Assembly (NCBI GenBank): GCA_902619615.1 | Contig: CACNFD010000009.1 | Span: 1 to 64,000, forward strand | Source of the DNA: an uncultured SAR116 cluster alpha proteobacterium | Lineage (GTDB): Bacteria > Pseudomonadota > Alphaproteobacteria > Puniceispirillales > Marisalimonadaceae | DNA: 64,000 nucleotides | Direction of reading: 5' to 3' | Part shown: in pieces, positions 10,822 through 24,434 of the stretch | Layout of the letters: each line of letters starts with the position of its first letter | Numbering within the stretch: position 1 is the stretch's first letter | Notes under the pieces: model-generated | What the model was told of the DNA's origin: nothing | The model's input: the letters and a program-made list of their open reading frames with translations, nothing else | The model's database searches: none | Made by a program: the position numbers and the translations under genes

Positions 10822-11753
10822 TCTTCTGGACTTTCAAATATTCTTTTTCCACTTAAATTTAAGCCCTTAAGAGAAAGAGATGAATCAGGTTTTTGTAATG
10901 GTGCAAAATCTTGAAAAGTTTTTGTTAGAACAGGTAAAGAAGTTTTGTTAGTAATTATGGAAATATAAGTCAGTCTATGAAAATCAACTGTCGGTTTTAC
11001 ATAAAATTTACCAGAAAAACTTTTAACAACTTTTCCTACATTTATTCCAGATGGCAATCTTGCCCCATGTCCAGATGTTTGTATAACTTCTCCTTCAATT
11101 GGCACTGCTTTACTAGATAAAAATTTAATTTTTAATAATTTACCATTTTGTCCTTGAACAACAGCGGGCCAATTGCTGTTAGTCAAATACACTGGGATCA
11201 TAGAATTAATGTCAATAATTAATAAAATTCTACTTGTCTTCAAACCAACATTAACTACATATCCTACTAAGCCAAGCGAAGATATAGCTGGTTGTCCAAT
11301 TTTTATACCATAGTTTTTACCTGCATTTATCAAAAGAGTATTAGCAAAAACACCGCCTGGTGCTGTAATTGCTCTTCCAGTAATGATTTGATTTTTTCTT
11401 TCTGGTAAAACTTTAAGTAATTCTCTAAGTTCTAACAATTCAAGCTCTTGGCTGGAAGCTTTACTATTTATAACTCTTAGCTTTCTAACCTCACTTTTTA
11501 GTCTAACGTTTTCTTCTCTTAAGGAGCCAGCAGATTTTACATCTTCAAACACACCGGCTATCTCTTTTACTGGTTTATTTAAAGCATAGGTAACTGGTGC
11601 CAAAAAGTCAGAAAGAAAAGCTTTAACATTTCTAACAGCTATAAGATCTAATTTTCCTAAAAAAACTAGAGTTAAGCATAATAAAACCAAAATGTAATTG
11701 AAGTTTTTATCACTTTTAAATGATTTTATTTTTGACGGCTTTCCTGAAACCAT
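10818..11753 (-). CDS. mreC: rod shape-determining protein MreC
   Basis: Coiled-coil then beta domain (INAGKNYGIKIGQPAIS..GLVGYV). Confidence 0.93.
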   Translation of the reverse strand: MVSGKPSKIKSFKSDKNFNYILVLLCLTLVFLGKLDLIAVRNVKAFLSDFLAPVTYALNKPVKEIAGVFEDVKSAGSLREENVRLKSEVRKLRVINSKASSQELELLELRELLKVLPERKNQIITGRAITAPGGVFANTLLINAGKNYGIKIGQPAISSLGLVGYVVNVGLKTSRILLIIDINSMIPVYLTNSNWPAVVQGQNGKLLKIKFLSSKAVPIEGEVIQTSGHGARLPSGINVGKVVKSFSGKFYVKPTVDFHRLTYISIITNKTSLPVLTKTFQDFAPLQKPDSSLSLKGLNLSGKRIFESPED

Positions 11754-11786
11754 CTTATCTCACTCGTAATTAAATTTATTTCATTA

Positions 11787-12845
<1,059 letters not shown>

Positions 12846-12904
12846 TCAGTTCTACAACATGAGTGAAACTTTCCATATTATATTAAAACTAGTAACTTAA
12901 ATCA

Positions 12905-13966
<1,062 letters not shown>

Positions 13967-14009
13967 TTATGTGATCTTAATGTCAGATATGATCTTATTA
14001 ACAGGAATA

Positions 14010-14561
14010 TTAAATTTGATCTAGTAGTTTTGTTTCTGTTTTGTTTCCTCTTGAGATAGCTGACACACCTGTCCTAGATATCTCTGTATCTCCTAGAGAA
14101 CGCATCAAATCAATGAAAGCGTCTAGTTTACTAGGTTTTCCAGTAAGTTCAAAGACAAAACTTGATAATGTAACATCAAGTGTTCTAGCTCGAAAAGTTT
14201 CAGCTATTCTTAATGCTTCAACTCTATTAGCCCCTTTAACAACAAGTTTAACTAGTGCAAGTTCACTTTTTATAAATGGTCCTTCTAAAGTCAAATCTCT
14301 TACTATGTGCACTGGAACTATTCTTAACAATTGTGATTTTATTTGCTCAATTGTCATTGACGTCCCTCTAGTAACAAGAGATATTCTTGATAAACTCCGA
14401 ATTTTATCTATTTCAGTAACAGTTAAGCTTTCTATATTATACCCTCTTCCAGAGAAAAGACCAATTACTCTTGCCAATGTCCCAGGTTGATTATCAACAA
14501 CTAAAGATAAAGTTCTTGAAGTTTCGTCTTCTTTTACTTCATTTTTTTGATATACAGACAT
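14010..14561 (-). CDS. ilvN: acetolactate synthase small subunit
   Basis: ACT domain LSLVVDNQPGTLARVIGLFSGRGYNIESL; next to the large subunit. Confidence 0.96.
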   Translation of the reverse strand: MSVYQKNEVKEDETSRTLSLVVDNQPGTLARVIGLFSGRGYNIESLTVTEIDKIRSLSRISLVTRGTSMTIEQIKSQLLRIVPVHIVRDLTLEGPFIKSELALVKLVVKGANRVEALRIAETFRARTLDVTLSSFVFELTGKPSKLDAFIDLMRSLGDTEISRTGVSAISRGNKTETKLLDQI

Positions 14562-14572
14562 TCTAGCTAAAC

Positions 14573-16357
14573 TTATACAAGTGCAAGACCTTCATTAGAA
14601 GTGTCTTTTTGATTGTCATCAGAACTTAAAATCATCTCATTGTGTGCTGCCCCTGATGGTATCATAGGGAAACAATTTTCTTCTTTTTCTACTCTAATAT
14701 CTGCAATTACTGGTCCCTTAATGTTTATCATCTCATTTATAGTAGTATCTAAATTATTAATATTATCAACTCTCAGACCAGTTATACCAAAAGATTCTGC
14801 AAGTTTTACAAAATCTGGTAATGATGCGGTGTAACTCTCGCTGTACCTTGAGCCATGGTTTAACTCTTGCCATTGTCTAACCATACCCATCCACTCATTA
14901 TTTAAAATAAATATTTTAACAGGCAATTTATATTGTACTATAGTTGAAAGTTCTTGCATATTCATCAGAAAGGAGGCTTCACCTGAAATATCAATTACTA
15001 AAGACTCTGGGTGAGCAATTTGTACCCCAACACATGATGGAAGACCATAGCCCATTGTACCCAGTCCACCAGAAGTCATCCAATGGTTTGGCTTAGAAAA
15101 CCCAAAATATTGTGCAGCCCACATTTGGTGTTGACCTACTTCCGTTGTAATGTAGGTATCAAAGTTTTTAGTTTTCTCGTATAAAGATTTAATAGCTTGT
15201 TGTGGTTTTATATTATTTCCAATTTGTTTAAAACCTAATGAATCCTTTTCTTTCCATTTATTAATTTGTGACCACCATTTTGTTTTTGATTTAATAGTTT
15301 TTTGGTTATGAAGTTTTTTAACCTCTTGGACTAATGCTGATAATACTTTTTTGCAATCACCAACAATGCCATAGTCAACAGAAACAACTTTATTAATAGA
15401 TGATTTATCAACATCAATATGAACTTTTTTGGAATTAGGAGCAAAAGCATTTAATCTACCTGTAACCCTGTCATCAAAACGTGCTCCAACATTGAGCATA
15501 ACATCACAATTATGCATGGATAAATTTGCTTCATATGTTCCATGCATACCTAGCATTCCTAAAAAATTTTTATTTGTATTTGGCACACAACCTAAACCCA
15601 TTAGAGTAAGTGTAACTGGACAATCTAATATATTTACTAATTCAGTTAAAAGTTTGGAAGCCTCTGGTCCCGAATTAACCACACCTCCACCGCCATAAAT
15701 TATCGGTCGTTCTGCTTGTAATAGCAGTGTTGCAACTTTATTAATTAAACTTTCATCTATATTTGATGAATTATCATTATTATGTTTCTTTATTTTAGTA
15801 TTTTTATTTACATATTTTACTTTTGAAAGTTGGATATCTTTTGGAAGATCAATAAGAACTGGCCCAGGCCTTCCAGAAGAAGCAATTAGAAAAGACTTAT
15901 GAATAATTTCACATAATTGAGTAGCGTCTTTTACTAAATAATTATGTTTTGTACATGGTCTTGAAATGCCAGTAGTATCAGCTTCTTGAAATGCATCGGT
16001 CCCAATTAAATGAGTTGGTACTTGTCCACTTAGACAGATTATTGGAACAGAGTCCATTAATGCATCTGTTAATCCAGTAATTGCATTAGTAGCACCTGGA
16101 CCAGAAGTAACTAAAACGCATCCCACCTTACCTGTTGATCTAGCATAACCTTCTGCTGCATGAACGGCGGCTTGTTCATGTCTAACTAAAATATGTTTAA
16201 TTTTTTTATTTTCGAATAAGGCATCGTAGAGAGGTAATACAGCTCCACCAGGGTATCCGAATATTACCTCAACACCGTTTTCCTCTAGAGCTTTAATTAC
16301 AGCTTCTGCTCCATTGATATAATTAACTGTCATTTTATTCACTTTCAAAAAAAACAT
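14573..16357 (-). CDS. ilvB: acetolactate synthase large subunit
   Basis: GYPGGAVLPLYDAL, HEQAAVHAAEGYAR, ThDP-binding region. Confidence 0.96.
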   Translation of the reverse strand: MFFLKVNKMTVNYINGAEAVIKALEENGVEVIFGYPGGAVLPLYDALFENKKIKHILVRHEQAAVHAAEGYARSTGKVGCVLVTSGPGATNAITGLTDALMDSVPIICLSGQVPTHLIGTDAFQEADTTGISRPCTKHNYLVKDATQLCEIIHKSFLIASSGRPGPVLIDLPKDIQLSKVKYVNKNTKIKKHNNDNSSNIDESLINKVATLLLQAERPIIYGGGGVVNSGPEASKLLTELVNILDCPVTLTLMGLGCVPNTNKNFLGMLGMHGTYEANLSMHNCDVMLNVGARFDDRVTGRLNAFAPNSKKVHIDVDKSSINKVVSVDYGIVGDCKKVLSALVQEVKKLHNQKTIKSKTKWWSQINKWKEKDSLGFKQIGNNIKPQQAIKSLYEKTKNFDTYITTEVGQHQMWAAQYFGFSKPNHWMTSGGLGTMGYGLPSCVGVQIAHPESLVIDISGEASFLMNMQELSTIVQYKLPVKIFILNNEWMGMVRQWQELNHGSRYSESYTASLPDFVKLAESFGITGLRVDNINNLDTTINEMINIKGPVIADIRVEKEENCFPMIPSGAAHNEMILSSDDNQKDTSNEGLALV

Positions 16358-16429
16358 TAGTTAACAACAAATTTTATAATCGTCAACTTCATAATATAAA
16401 ATTATAAATATTTGGCTATATATGAAATT

Positions 16430-17356
16430 TTATTTCATAATAATATTTTTATACGGAATATAATTATGCGCAAACCATGTGATTTGTCTTTTGACATACC
16501 TTCTTGTATCTCTCTTGCTTAGCCTAACAGCCTCTTCAAAAGAGATTTTATTGTCTAAATAACTTAACAACCACCTTACCCCAAGACTTTTTGCAATTGG
16601 TAGGGATCTATCAATATTAGAATCATATAATTTTTTTACTTCTTCAAGTGCTCCTTTTTCAAGCATATTATCAAACCTTAATTCACATCTTTTATAAATT
16701 GACTTTCTTTCTAAATTAATTAAAAAATTATAAAAATTTTTCTTTACTGCACCTTCCCTGGGCATTTTGTGCCAATATGTCATATTTTTTTTTGTTTGAA
16801 GAAAAACACCATATGATCTTAATAATCTATGTTTATCATGGTTTTTACCAATAAATTGAGGATCAATTTTAAAATTTATTTCTTTAAAGTTATCTATACC
16901 AATTTCGTTTAACTTTAACAAACTCTGGATTTTAATTTCTTCTTTAAGTCTTGGTATAGGGGCTAAACCATCAATAACTGCATTTAAATATAAACCCGAA
17001 CCTCCAACCAAAATTGCTGTTTTTTTTATTTTTTCTAGACCCTTTAACACTTTACTTAACTGTTGTAGCCAATCAGCTATTGAATAATTTATTTGTGATT
17101 GAACGTATCCATACAAGAAATGAGGAACTTCATTCATATCTTTTTCTGTTGGTCTTGCAGACAATAAATTTAGATCCTCATAAACCTGAACAGAATCAGC
17201 ATTAATTAACACTCCATTTATTTTCTTGGCTAATTCCATTGCTAGCATTGATTTACCTACACAAGTAGGACCAGCAATAATAATAAGATCTTTTTTATAA
17301 TGATACTGATTTTTTGCTAGATCAAAAGATGATTCAATATTTAATAAACTGGACAT
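16430..17356 (-). CDS. miaA: tRNA dimethylallyltransferase
   Basis: IIAGPTCVGKSMLAMELAKK, INADSVQVYEDL. The ORF track extends to 17479, but a start at 17356 (MSSLLNIESSF) avoids overlap with divergent serB. Confidence 0.93.
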   Translation of the reverse strand: MSSLLNIESSFDLAKNQYHYKKDLIIIAGPTCVGKSMLAMELAKKINGVLINADSVQVYEDLNLLSARPTEKDMNEVPHFLYGYVQSQINYSIADWLQQLSKVLKGLEKIKKTAILVGGSGLYLNAVIDGLAPIPRLKEEIKIQSLLKLNEIGIDNFKEINFKIDPQFIGKNHDKHRLLRSYGVFLQTKKNMTYWHKMPREGAVKKNFYNFLINLERKSIYKRCELRFDNMLEKGALEEVKKLYDSNIDRSLPIAKSLGVRWLLSYLDNKISFEEAVRLSKRDTRRYVKRQITWFAHNYIPYKNIIMK

Positions 17357-17385
17357 AATTATAACAATAATATAATAAAATTTTA

Positions 17386-18300
17386 ATGAAAGACTACTTA
17401 TTAATATCAAATACAAAAGAAAATAAAATAAGTGATTTTTACTTGGATTTGGTGACATCTCACGTAGAAAAATCCACAAATGAAAAGGTTTCTTTTAAAG
17501 AATTGAGCCCCAGAAAAGCATATGAGTGGGGATTAGATCCAAAAAAATATGATACAAAACTTAAAAACATTATGTCTGATTTTCAATCGAATTATGAAAT
17601 AGATTGTAATTTTATAAAAACAACAGAAAAAAGAAAAAAAAAATTACTATTAGCTGATATGGATAGTACAATTATCAAAGAAGAGAGCTTGGATGAACTT
17701 GCAAAACAAATTGGTAAAGAAAAAGAGGTCAAATTTATTACTAATGAAGCTATGAATGGTAGATTAGATTTCAAAAAAGCTCTGATAGAAAGGGTTGCTA
17801 TTTTAAAAGGAAATTCCACAGATATTTTAGAAACTCTAAAAAAGAATGTAAAAATTAATGATGGAGCAAGAGAATTAGTTAAAACAATGAATGTAAACGG
17901 ATCTATTACTGTTCTTGTTTCTGGTGGGTTTACTTTTTTAACTGAGTACTTAAAAGATATATTAAACTTTACGTATACTCATGCTAATACACTTCAAATT
18001 GTTGAACGAGAAACTAAAAAGTTTGAAATAAGTGGAAAAGTTGAGGAGCCAATTTTGGACAAAAATGCAAAACTTGAATACTTAAATGGTTATGTAAAAA
18101 AATTTAACCTTAATCATAAGGAGACAATATGTGTTGGAGATGGAGCAAACGATATTGAAATGGTAAAATTTGCCGGGATAGGAGTGTCTTTTTATGGTAA
18201 GACTGCCCTTAATAGGGTAGCTGACATACATTTCAATAACACAAATTTGTTAGGTTTATTATACGCTCAAGGTTATTCAGATAGCGATATAATTAACTGA
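17386..18300 (+). CDS. serB: phosphoserine phosphatase
   Basis: LLADMDSTIIKEESLDELA, VSGGFTFL, GDGANDIEMV. Confidence 0.95.
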   Translation: MKDYLLISNTKENKISDFYLDLVTSHVEKSTNEKVSFKELSPRKAYEWGLDPKKYDTKLKNIMSDFQSNYEIDCNFIKTTEKRKKKLLLADMDSTIIKEESLDELAKQIGKEKEVKFITNEAMNGRLDFKKALIERVAILKGNSTDILETLKKNVKINDGARELVKTMNVNGSITVLVSGGFTFLTEYLKDILNFTYTHANTLQIVERETKKFEISGKVEEPILDKNAKLEYLNGYVKKFNLNHKETICVGDGANDIEMVKFAGIGVSFYGKTALNRVADIHFNNTNLLGLLYAQGYSDSDIIN

Positions 18301-18306
18301 CTTAGT

Positions 18307-19749
18307 TTACTTTAGTTCTAATGCAACGAACCTAGTTCCATTTTTAACTTTAACCAACAGTAACAAAGCTTTTCTTTTTTGTTTAACTGCATTTTTAATA
18401 GCTTCATCTATAACGTTAATAGAATTAACTTCTATTTGACCAACCCTTATAATAACCATACCTGTGCTTAAACCAGCTTGTTGAGCTGAACTATCATCTT
18501 TAACGGAGGTAATTACTACACCATTATTTACGTCTTTGAGATCAAATTTTCTTTTGTTTTGATCAGATAACTCTTCAGCAGAAAATCCTAATTTGTCATA
18601 CTCTTTAGATTTAACGTTCTTTTTAGAAGTTTGACCAATCAAATTTTCTTTCTCAGCTAATTCAAGTTCACCCAAAGTAACATTTAATGTTAATTCTTTT
18701 CCATTCCTTAAAATCACTAATGGGACAGATTTTCCAACAGGAGTACTAGCTACAACTTTCGGAAGTTCTTTCATATTTTTAATTTCAGTATCGTTAAATT
18801 TTAAAATGACGTCTCCAGTTTTGATACCAGCTTTTTCAGCAGGACCTCCTGCAGTTGCAGAAGAAACGAGAGCACCTTTAGCAGTTTGCATACCTAAACT
18901 TTCAGCAATTTCATCTGAAACTTCTTGAATTAAAACCCCAAGCCAACCTCTTTTTGTTCTGCCATATTGTTTTAATTGATCGGTAACCTGTTTTGCTAAA
19001 TTTGATGAAACAGCAAAACCAATACCAACTGAACCACCTGATTGAGAAAAAATAGCAGTATTTATACCAACAACATTTCCTTTCATGTCAAATAAAGGAC
19101 CGCCAGAATTACCTCTGTTAATTGATGCATCAGTTTGAATGTAATCATCATAGGAACCAGAAAGTGCTCTTCCCCTTGCTGATACAATTCCTGCAGTTAC
19201 TGTACCGCCAAAACCAAAAGGATTTCCGATTGCCATAACCCAATCACCCACACGAAGCTCATTTGAATCCCCAAATTTAACGGCTTTTAGTTTTGTGTTT
19301 TTAGGATCGATTTTTAGTAGAGCAACATCTGTTTTAGGATCTTTTCCTACAACAGTAGCCTCAAATGAAGTATCATCAAACAGGATTACCATAATTTTTT
19401 CGGCATTATCTATTACGTGATTATTAGTAATTATGTAGCCTGTTTTATCTATTATAAAGCCAGATCCAAGTGATTGAGCTCTTCTTTTTTTATTACCTGG
19501 TTTGTCAAATTGTTTAAAAAAATCTTCGAAAGGAGAGCCAGGTGGAAAAGATGGCATGTCTCTTTGTTTTTGTTCAACAATAGTAGTTGTTGAAATATTA
19601 ACAACAGAGGGGCTTAATTTTTCAGCTAAATCAGCGAAACTTTCTGGAGCACTTTTTGCGTTAGCAAAACTAAGTGAAAAAAAGAAAACAAACATACTTG
19701 TGATTAGCATGTATTTATGATTATTTTTAAATTTCAACATATAAGACAT
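18307..19749 (-). CDS. Do/DegP-like periplasmic serine protease with PDZ domains
   Basis: ITNNHVI, DPKTDVALLKI, NRGNSGGPLF, two PDZ segments. Confidence 0.95.
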   Translation of the reverse strand: MSYMLKFKNNHKYMLITSMFVFFFSLSFANAKSAPESFADLAEKLSPSVVNISTTTIVEQKQRDMPSFPPGSPFEDFFKQFDKPGNKKRRAQSLGSGFIIDKTGYIITNNHVIDNAEKIMVILFDDTSFEATVVGKDPKTDVALLKIDPKNTKLKAVKFGDSNELRVGDWVMAIGNPFGFGGTVTAGIVSARGRALSGSYDDYIQTDASINRGNSGGPLFDMKGNVVGINTAIFSQSGGSVGIGFAVSSNLAKQVTDQLKQYGRTKRGWLGVLIQEVSDEIAESLGMQTAKGALVSSATAGGPAEKAGIKTGDVILKFNDTEIKNMKELPKVVASTPVGKSVPLVILRNGKELTLNVTLGELELAEKENLIGQTSKKNVKSKEYDKLGFSAEELSDQNKRKFDLKDVNNGVVITSVKDDSSAQQAGLSTGMVIIRVGQIEVNSINVIDEAIKNAVKQKRKALLLLVKVKNGTRFVALELK

Positions 19750-19853
19750 TTACTCACCGTTAAGTTATTTTTTATGATTACATATAAAACAAGGCACTTT
19801 TAAGGCTAAATTAAGCACAAGTTATGTTACTTTAAACTAAAATAAGTTAATTA

Positions 19854-20723
19854 TTAATTACCATCTTGTTTGCCAAAAAAGCTAAAGAAGTCACTATCTG
19901 GACTTAATAACATTGTTGTTCCATCATCTGCAAATGTGTTTTCATAAGCAAGCATAGATCTGTAAAATTTGAAAAATTTTTCGTCTTGTCCGAAAGCATC
20001 AGAATAAATCTTAATAGCTTGAGCATCACCATTACCTCTTAATGCTTCTGCTTTTCTTTTGCTCTCTGCGACAAGAACAACTTTCTGTTTTTCTGCATCA
20101 GCACGAATTTTTTGAGCTTCTTCCGCACCCTCTGCTCTAAATTCTTTGGCTTCTTGTTCTCTTTCTGTTTTCATCCTGTTAAAAATGTTTTGACTAGTAG
20201 CTTCGGGATAATCTGCTCTTCGAATGCGAACATCCACTATTTCCATACCAAGCTTTTTTATTGTAGAATTTACTTCATCACCAATATCTTCAACAATTTT
20301 AGTTCTAGCATCTGATAAAATAGCTGTAAGTTCAAACTTACCAAATACCCTTCTAACAGATGAGTCAATTATAGATTCTAAACGTTGACGTGCACCAAAT
20401 TCGTTTCTTACTGTTTGATAGAACAAAAGAGGATCTGTTATTCTAAATCTAGAATATGTGTCAACCTCAAGTCTTTTTTGGTCAGCTAATATGACTTCTT
20501 CTGAGTCTTGTGAAACTAATGACAAAACTCTTTTTTCAAAGTATGTAACTTCTTGAATAAATGGTATTTTAAAGTTCAACCCTGGTTTATTTACCAATCT
20601 TTTAGGTTCACCAAATTGAAGAACTAAAGCTTGTTGAGTTTGATCAACAGTAAAAAAAGAACTTAGGATACCAAATAAAAAAGCTATTATTCCTAAACCT
20701 GAAATTATTTTTAATGAAGACAT
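19854..20723 (-). CDS. hflC: HflC membrane protease modulator
   Basis: SPFH domain, partner of hflK, VDQTQQALVLQFGEP. Confidence 0.95.
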   Translation of the reverse strand: MSSLKIISGLGIIAFLFGILSSFFTVDQTQQALVLQFGEPKRLVNKPGLNFKIPFIQEVTYFEKRVLSLVSQDSEEVILADQKRLEVDTYSRFRITDPLLFYQTVRNEFGARQRLESIIDSSVRRVFGKFELTAILSDARTKIVEDIGDEVNSTIKKLGMEIVDVRIRRADYPEATSQNIFNRMKTEREQEAKEFRAEGAEEAQKIRADAEKQKVVLVAESKRKAEALRGNGDAQAIKIYSDAFGQDEKFFKFYRSMLAYENTFADDGTTMLLSPDSDFFSFFGKQDGN

Positions 20724-21820
20724 TACTGGTTTCCTTTTTGCTTTAATTGGTCTAATGGTAAATATGGAACAACTCCAGATGAACTAGCCGAACTGTCCAT
20801 TATTATTTTTTTAACTCTAGAGAATACTTTTTCCATTGTTTCTAAATATATTCTAGATTCAGTTACTTCTGGATTAAGTTTATAACTTTTATATATTGAG
20901 TTAAACCTATCAGCATCACCTTTAGCTCTATTAACCACTTCACTAGCGTATGCTTCTGCTTCTGAAATAAGTTGTGCGGCTTCACCTCTTGCTCTAGGTA
21001 CAATGTCATTTCTGAATGCTTCGGCTTCGTTGATAAGTGTATCTCTGTCTTGTCTAGCCCTTTGAACATCATTAAAAGCATCAATAACTTCGGAGGGAGG
21101 ATTGACTGAAAGCAATTGAACGTCTCTGATTTCAACTCCTGCTTCATATTCATTCAAGAGTTCTTGTAGCATATTTTTGGCTTTCAATTGAATGTCTTGA
21201 CGACCACCAGTAAGAGCAGTCTGTATTTTTGTCTGGCCAATAATATCTCTCATAACAGATTGTGCCGCAACCTTTACAGTTTCGGGTGGATCTTGTATGT
21301 TAAATAGATAAGCGCCAGCATCAGCAATTTTCCAAAAAACAATAAAGTCGATATCAATATTATTTTCATCACCCGTGATCATTTTGGACTCATCTGGCAC
21401 ATCTCTCCTACTTGTTGCTGCACCCCCAAATGATCTATAACCAATTTCAATTCTATTATCCCTTGTAACGTCAGGTGTAAGAACTTTTTCTATTGGACTT
21501 GGTAGATGATAATGCAAACCAGGAGGAGTAGTCCTTACCCACTCTCCAAATCTCATAACAACACCTTGTTGTTGCGGGTTTACCCTATAAATACCTGTCA
21601 TCAACCAAATAGCTAATATAACAAATAATAAGATGGTCAAACCTTTTCCACCACCAAAACCTGTTGGCATCATTTTTTTTAATTTATCTTTGCTTTCTTT
21701 AAGCATTTGATCTACGTCGGGAGGATTTCCATTTGAGTTAGGTCTTTTACCCCACGGGTTCTGGTTATCTCCACCACCCCAAGGTCCCGACCCATTATCA
21801 TTGATGTTATTTGTTATCAT
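20723..21820 (-). CDS. hflK: HflK membrane protease modulator
   Basis: Gly/Asn-rich N-terminus, PQQQGVVMRFGEWVRTTPPGLHYHLPSPIE. Confidence 0.95.
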   Translation of the reverse strand: MITNNINDNGSGPWGGGDNQNPWGKRPNSNGNPPDVDQMLKESKDKLKKMMPTGFGGGKGLTILLFVILAIWLMTGIYRVNPQQQGVVMRFGEWVRTTPPGLHYHLPSPIEKVLTPDVTRDNRIEIGYRSFGGAATSRRDVPDESKMITGDENNIDIDFIVFWKIADAGAYLFNIQDPPETVKVAAQSVMRDIIGQTKIQTALTGGRQDIQLKAKNMLQELLNEYEAGVEIRDVQLLSVNPPSEVIDAFNDVQRARQDRDTLINEAEAFRNDIVPRARGEAAQLISEAEAYASEVVNRAKGDADRFNSIYKSYKLNPEVTESRIYLETMEKVFSRVKKIIMDSSASSSGVVPYLPLDQLKQKGNQ

Positions 21821-21943
21821 TTATTACTCCAGGCAGATTTATAATAGTTGAGCGATGTGGATATTTGATTAGAATTAATATATGATATTTGCACTGGAAT
21901 AATAAATTTCAACCTTTACTGTAAATTATTTTGGGCATTTAAG

Positions 21944-23011
21944 ATGAATAGTAGAAAATTAGAAGAAATTATTACAATTTTAAGATCTATTATATTACAA
22001 AATCAATCACAAAATATCTATGAAAGCAAAATGGTAAATGGTTTAAAATATGAAAACAATATGATTTCATTTACTCTTGAACTACTCCCAGAGCAGTTAA
22101 AAGACTCCGAAGGAATTAAAAATTTTATACAAGAAAAGTTATATGCTGTTGATGATATAAAAAAAGTAGAAATAATTTTAACATCACACAAAACCAAGAA
22201 AAATAATTCTTCAATTAATGAACCATTGAAACCTGCAAAAAATATTATCGCCGTAGCTAGTGGAAAAGGTGGAGTTGGGAAATCTACTACTGCTATTAAT
22301 ATAGCTCTGTCATTATCAAAATTAAATTATAATGTAGGAATTTTGGATGCTGACATATATGGTCCCAGTCTTCCAAAATTAACTGGCATTAACAACAAGC
22401 CTAAAAGTAATGGGAAGAAAATAATTCCTCATATTGCATTTGGTTTACAGGTAATGTCTATTGGGTATTTAGTTCCTGAAGATGCTGCAACCATTTGGAG
22501 AGGGCCTATGGTTATGAGCGCTATTGAACAACTGATCAGGGATGTAAATTGGACTAACCTTGACTTTTTGATAATTGACATGCCACCTGGAACTGGAGAT
22601 GCTCAATTAACATTATCTCAAAGAGTTCAACTTACTGGAGCAATTATTGTTTCAACACCACAGGACTTATCTCTTATAGATGCCAGAAAAGGTCTAAATA
22701 TGTTTAAAAAAGTGAATGTTCCTATTTTAGGAATTATTGAAAATATGAGTTATTTTGAATGTCAAAATTGCAATACAAAACATGAGATTTTTGGTAATGG
22801 TGGAGCAGAAGCTGAAGCTGAAAAATTAGGTGTAACTTTCTTAAATGCAATTCCTTTAGATATATCTCTGAGAGTTACATCTGATGAAGGTAGCCCTATT
22901 CTTCATAAAGAACCAAATAACTCTATTTCAAAAAAATATATGGAAATAGGGTCTAAAATATTAAATCTTATTGAAAATAACAGAAAACAATCTCCTAAAA
23001 TTATTCAATAA
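21944..23011 (+). CDS. mrp: Mrp/ApbC family iron-sulfur cluster carrier ATPase
   Basis: VASGKGGVGKSTTAINIAL, DADIYGPSLPKL, CxxC. Confidence 0.95.
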   Translation: MNSRKLEEIITILRSIILQNQSQNIYESKMVNGLKYENNMISFTLELLPEQLKDSEGIKNFIQEKLYAVDDIKKVEIILTSHKTKKNNSSINEPLKPAKNIIAVASGKGGVGKSTTAINIALSLSKLNYNVGILDADIYGPSLPKLTGINNKPKSNGKKIIPHIAFGLQVMSIGYLVPEDAATIWRGPMVMSAIEQLIRDVNWTNLDFLIIDMPPGTGDAQLTLSQRVQLTGAIIVSTPQDLSLIDARKGLNMFKKVNVPILGIIENMSYFECQNCNTKHEIFGNGGAEAEAEKLGVTFLNAIPLDISLRVTSDEGSPILHKEPNNSISKKYMEIGSKILNLIENNRKQSPKIIQ

Positions 23012-23012
23012 T

Positions 23013-23561
23013 TTAAACTATCCTTCTGTAATGCCAAAAACTATGTTCTGGAACATCATTTGTTGCTAAATTATGTTGGAGTTTGGTTTTTTCCCAATCT
23101 GTTTCATTTAATTTAGGAAATTTAATACCAGCTTTTAAATTAAAATTAACTTTAGTCATTTCAATATTGTCACAATATTTTAAACCTATTTTATAAATTT
23201 CTGCTCCACCAAATAAAAATATTTTTTTTTGGACGATTTTTTGATCAATTTTCCAATTAAGATCAATCCATTGATCAGCTCTAAAAATAGCATCTTCAAA
23301 AGAATTCACAACTATTGCTCCTTCAGCCCTCCAAGAAATTGAATTGGTTAACACAATATTTGCTCTTCCTGGCAAGGGTCTTCCAATTGAATCCCATGTT
23401 TTTCTTCCCATTATTAGTGGACTACCCATTGTTATTTTTTTTAATCTTTTGAGATCACCTGGCAAATGCCAAAGTAACTTTTTCCCATCACCAATGATTC
23501 TATTTTCATTCATAGCAACAATACAAAATATTGGATTTTTTAATTTATTTTTAGTTATCAT
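23013..23561 (-). CDS. folA: dihydrofolate reductase
   Basis: MNENRIIGDGKKLLWHLPGDLKRLKKITMGSPLIMGRKTWDSIG. Confidence 0.96.
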   Translation of the reverse strand: MITKNKLKNPIFCIVAMNENRIIGDGKKLLWHLPGDLKRLKKITMGSPLIMGRKTWDSIGRPLPGRANIVLTNSISWRAEGAIVVNSFEDAIFRADQWIDLNWKIDQKIVQKKIFLFGGAEIYKIGLKYCDNIEMTKVNFNLKAGIKFPKLNETDWEKTKLQHNLATNDVPEHSFWHYRRIV

Positions 23562-24356
23562 TTAAACTGCTACAGGTGCTGAAATATTTGGATATGGGTC
23601 ATAATCAGTAATTTCAAAATCTTCAAATCTAAATTCGTTTATATCAGAATGATTTGTTAAAATTTTTAATTTAGGTAATTTTTTAATCGATCTAGTCAAT
23701 TGCAATTTAGCTTGTTCAAAATGATTCGAATATAAATGAGCATCGCCTAATGTATGAACAAAATCACCAACAGACAAATCAGTGACGTTAGCTATCATGT
23801 GTGTTAAGATTGAATAGGACGCTATATTGAAAGGAACACCAAGAAATATGTCTGCACTTCTTTGGTATAATTGGCAAGATAGCTTGTTTTTAGCAACGTA
23901 AAATTGAAACAAACAATGACATGGTGGAAGAGCCATGCTTCCTACATCTGATGGATTCCAAGCAGAAACAATCATTCTTCTTGAGTTTGGGTTATTTTTA
24001 ATTTCATTAATAATATCATTTAATTGATCAAGTTTTCTTCCATCTGGCGTATCCCATCTCCTCCATTGTTTTCCATAAACAGGTCCAAGGTCACCATTTT
24101 CGTCTGCCCACTCATCCCAAATTGATACATTATTTTCTTTTAAATAAGATATATTAGTGTCACCTTTAATAAACCATAATAATTCATGAATAATAGACTT
24201 TAAATGTAACCTCTTCGTAGTTAACAATGGAAGCCCTTCATTTAAGTCAAATCTCATCTGCCAACCAAAAACTGACTTTGTTCCAGTACCAGTTCTATCA
24301 TCTTTGACATTGCCTTTTTGTAAAACATGACCTAATAAATCTAAATATTGCCTCAT
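23562..24356 (-). CDS. thyA: thymidylate synthase
   Basis: [41 protein letters not shown]. Confidence 0.98.
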   Translation of the reverse strand: MRQYLDLLGHVLQKGNVKDDRTGTGTKSVFGWQMRFDLNEGLPLLTTKRLHLKSIIHELLWFIKGDTNISYLKENNVSIWDEWADENGDLGPVYGKQWRRWDTPDGRKLDQLNDIINEIKNNPNSRRMIVSAWNPSDVGSMALPPCHCLFQFYVAKNKLSCQLYQRSADIFLGVPFNIASYSILTHMIANVTDLSVGDFVHTLGDAHLYSNHFEQAKLQLTRSIKKLPKLKILTNHSDINEFRFEDFEITDYDPYPNISAPVAV

Positions 24357-24434
24357 ATAAAAAATCTCAACTTAAAATTCTTATTATTAATATTATGTGC
24401 TCTTTAATAAAAAAAATAAATATTGTATAGTAAA

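Noticed and set aside
14041-14490. Plus-strand 149-aa ORF
   Set aside because: Antisense to ilvN, which has clear ACT-domain coding sequence.
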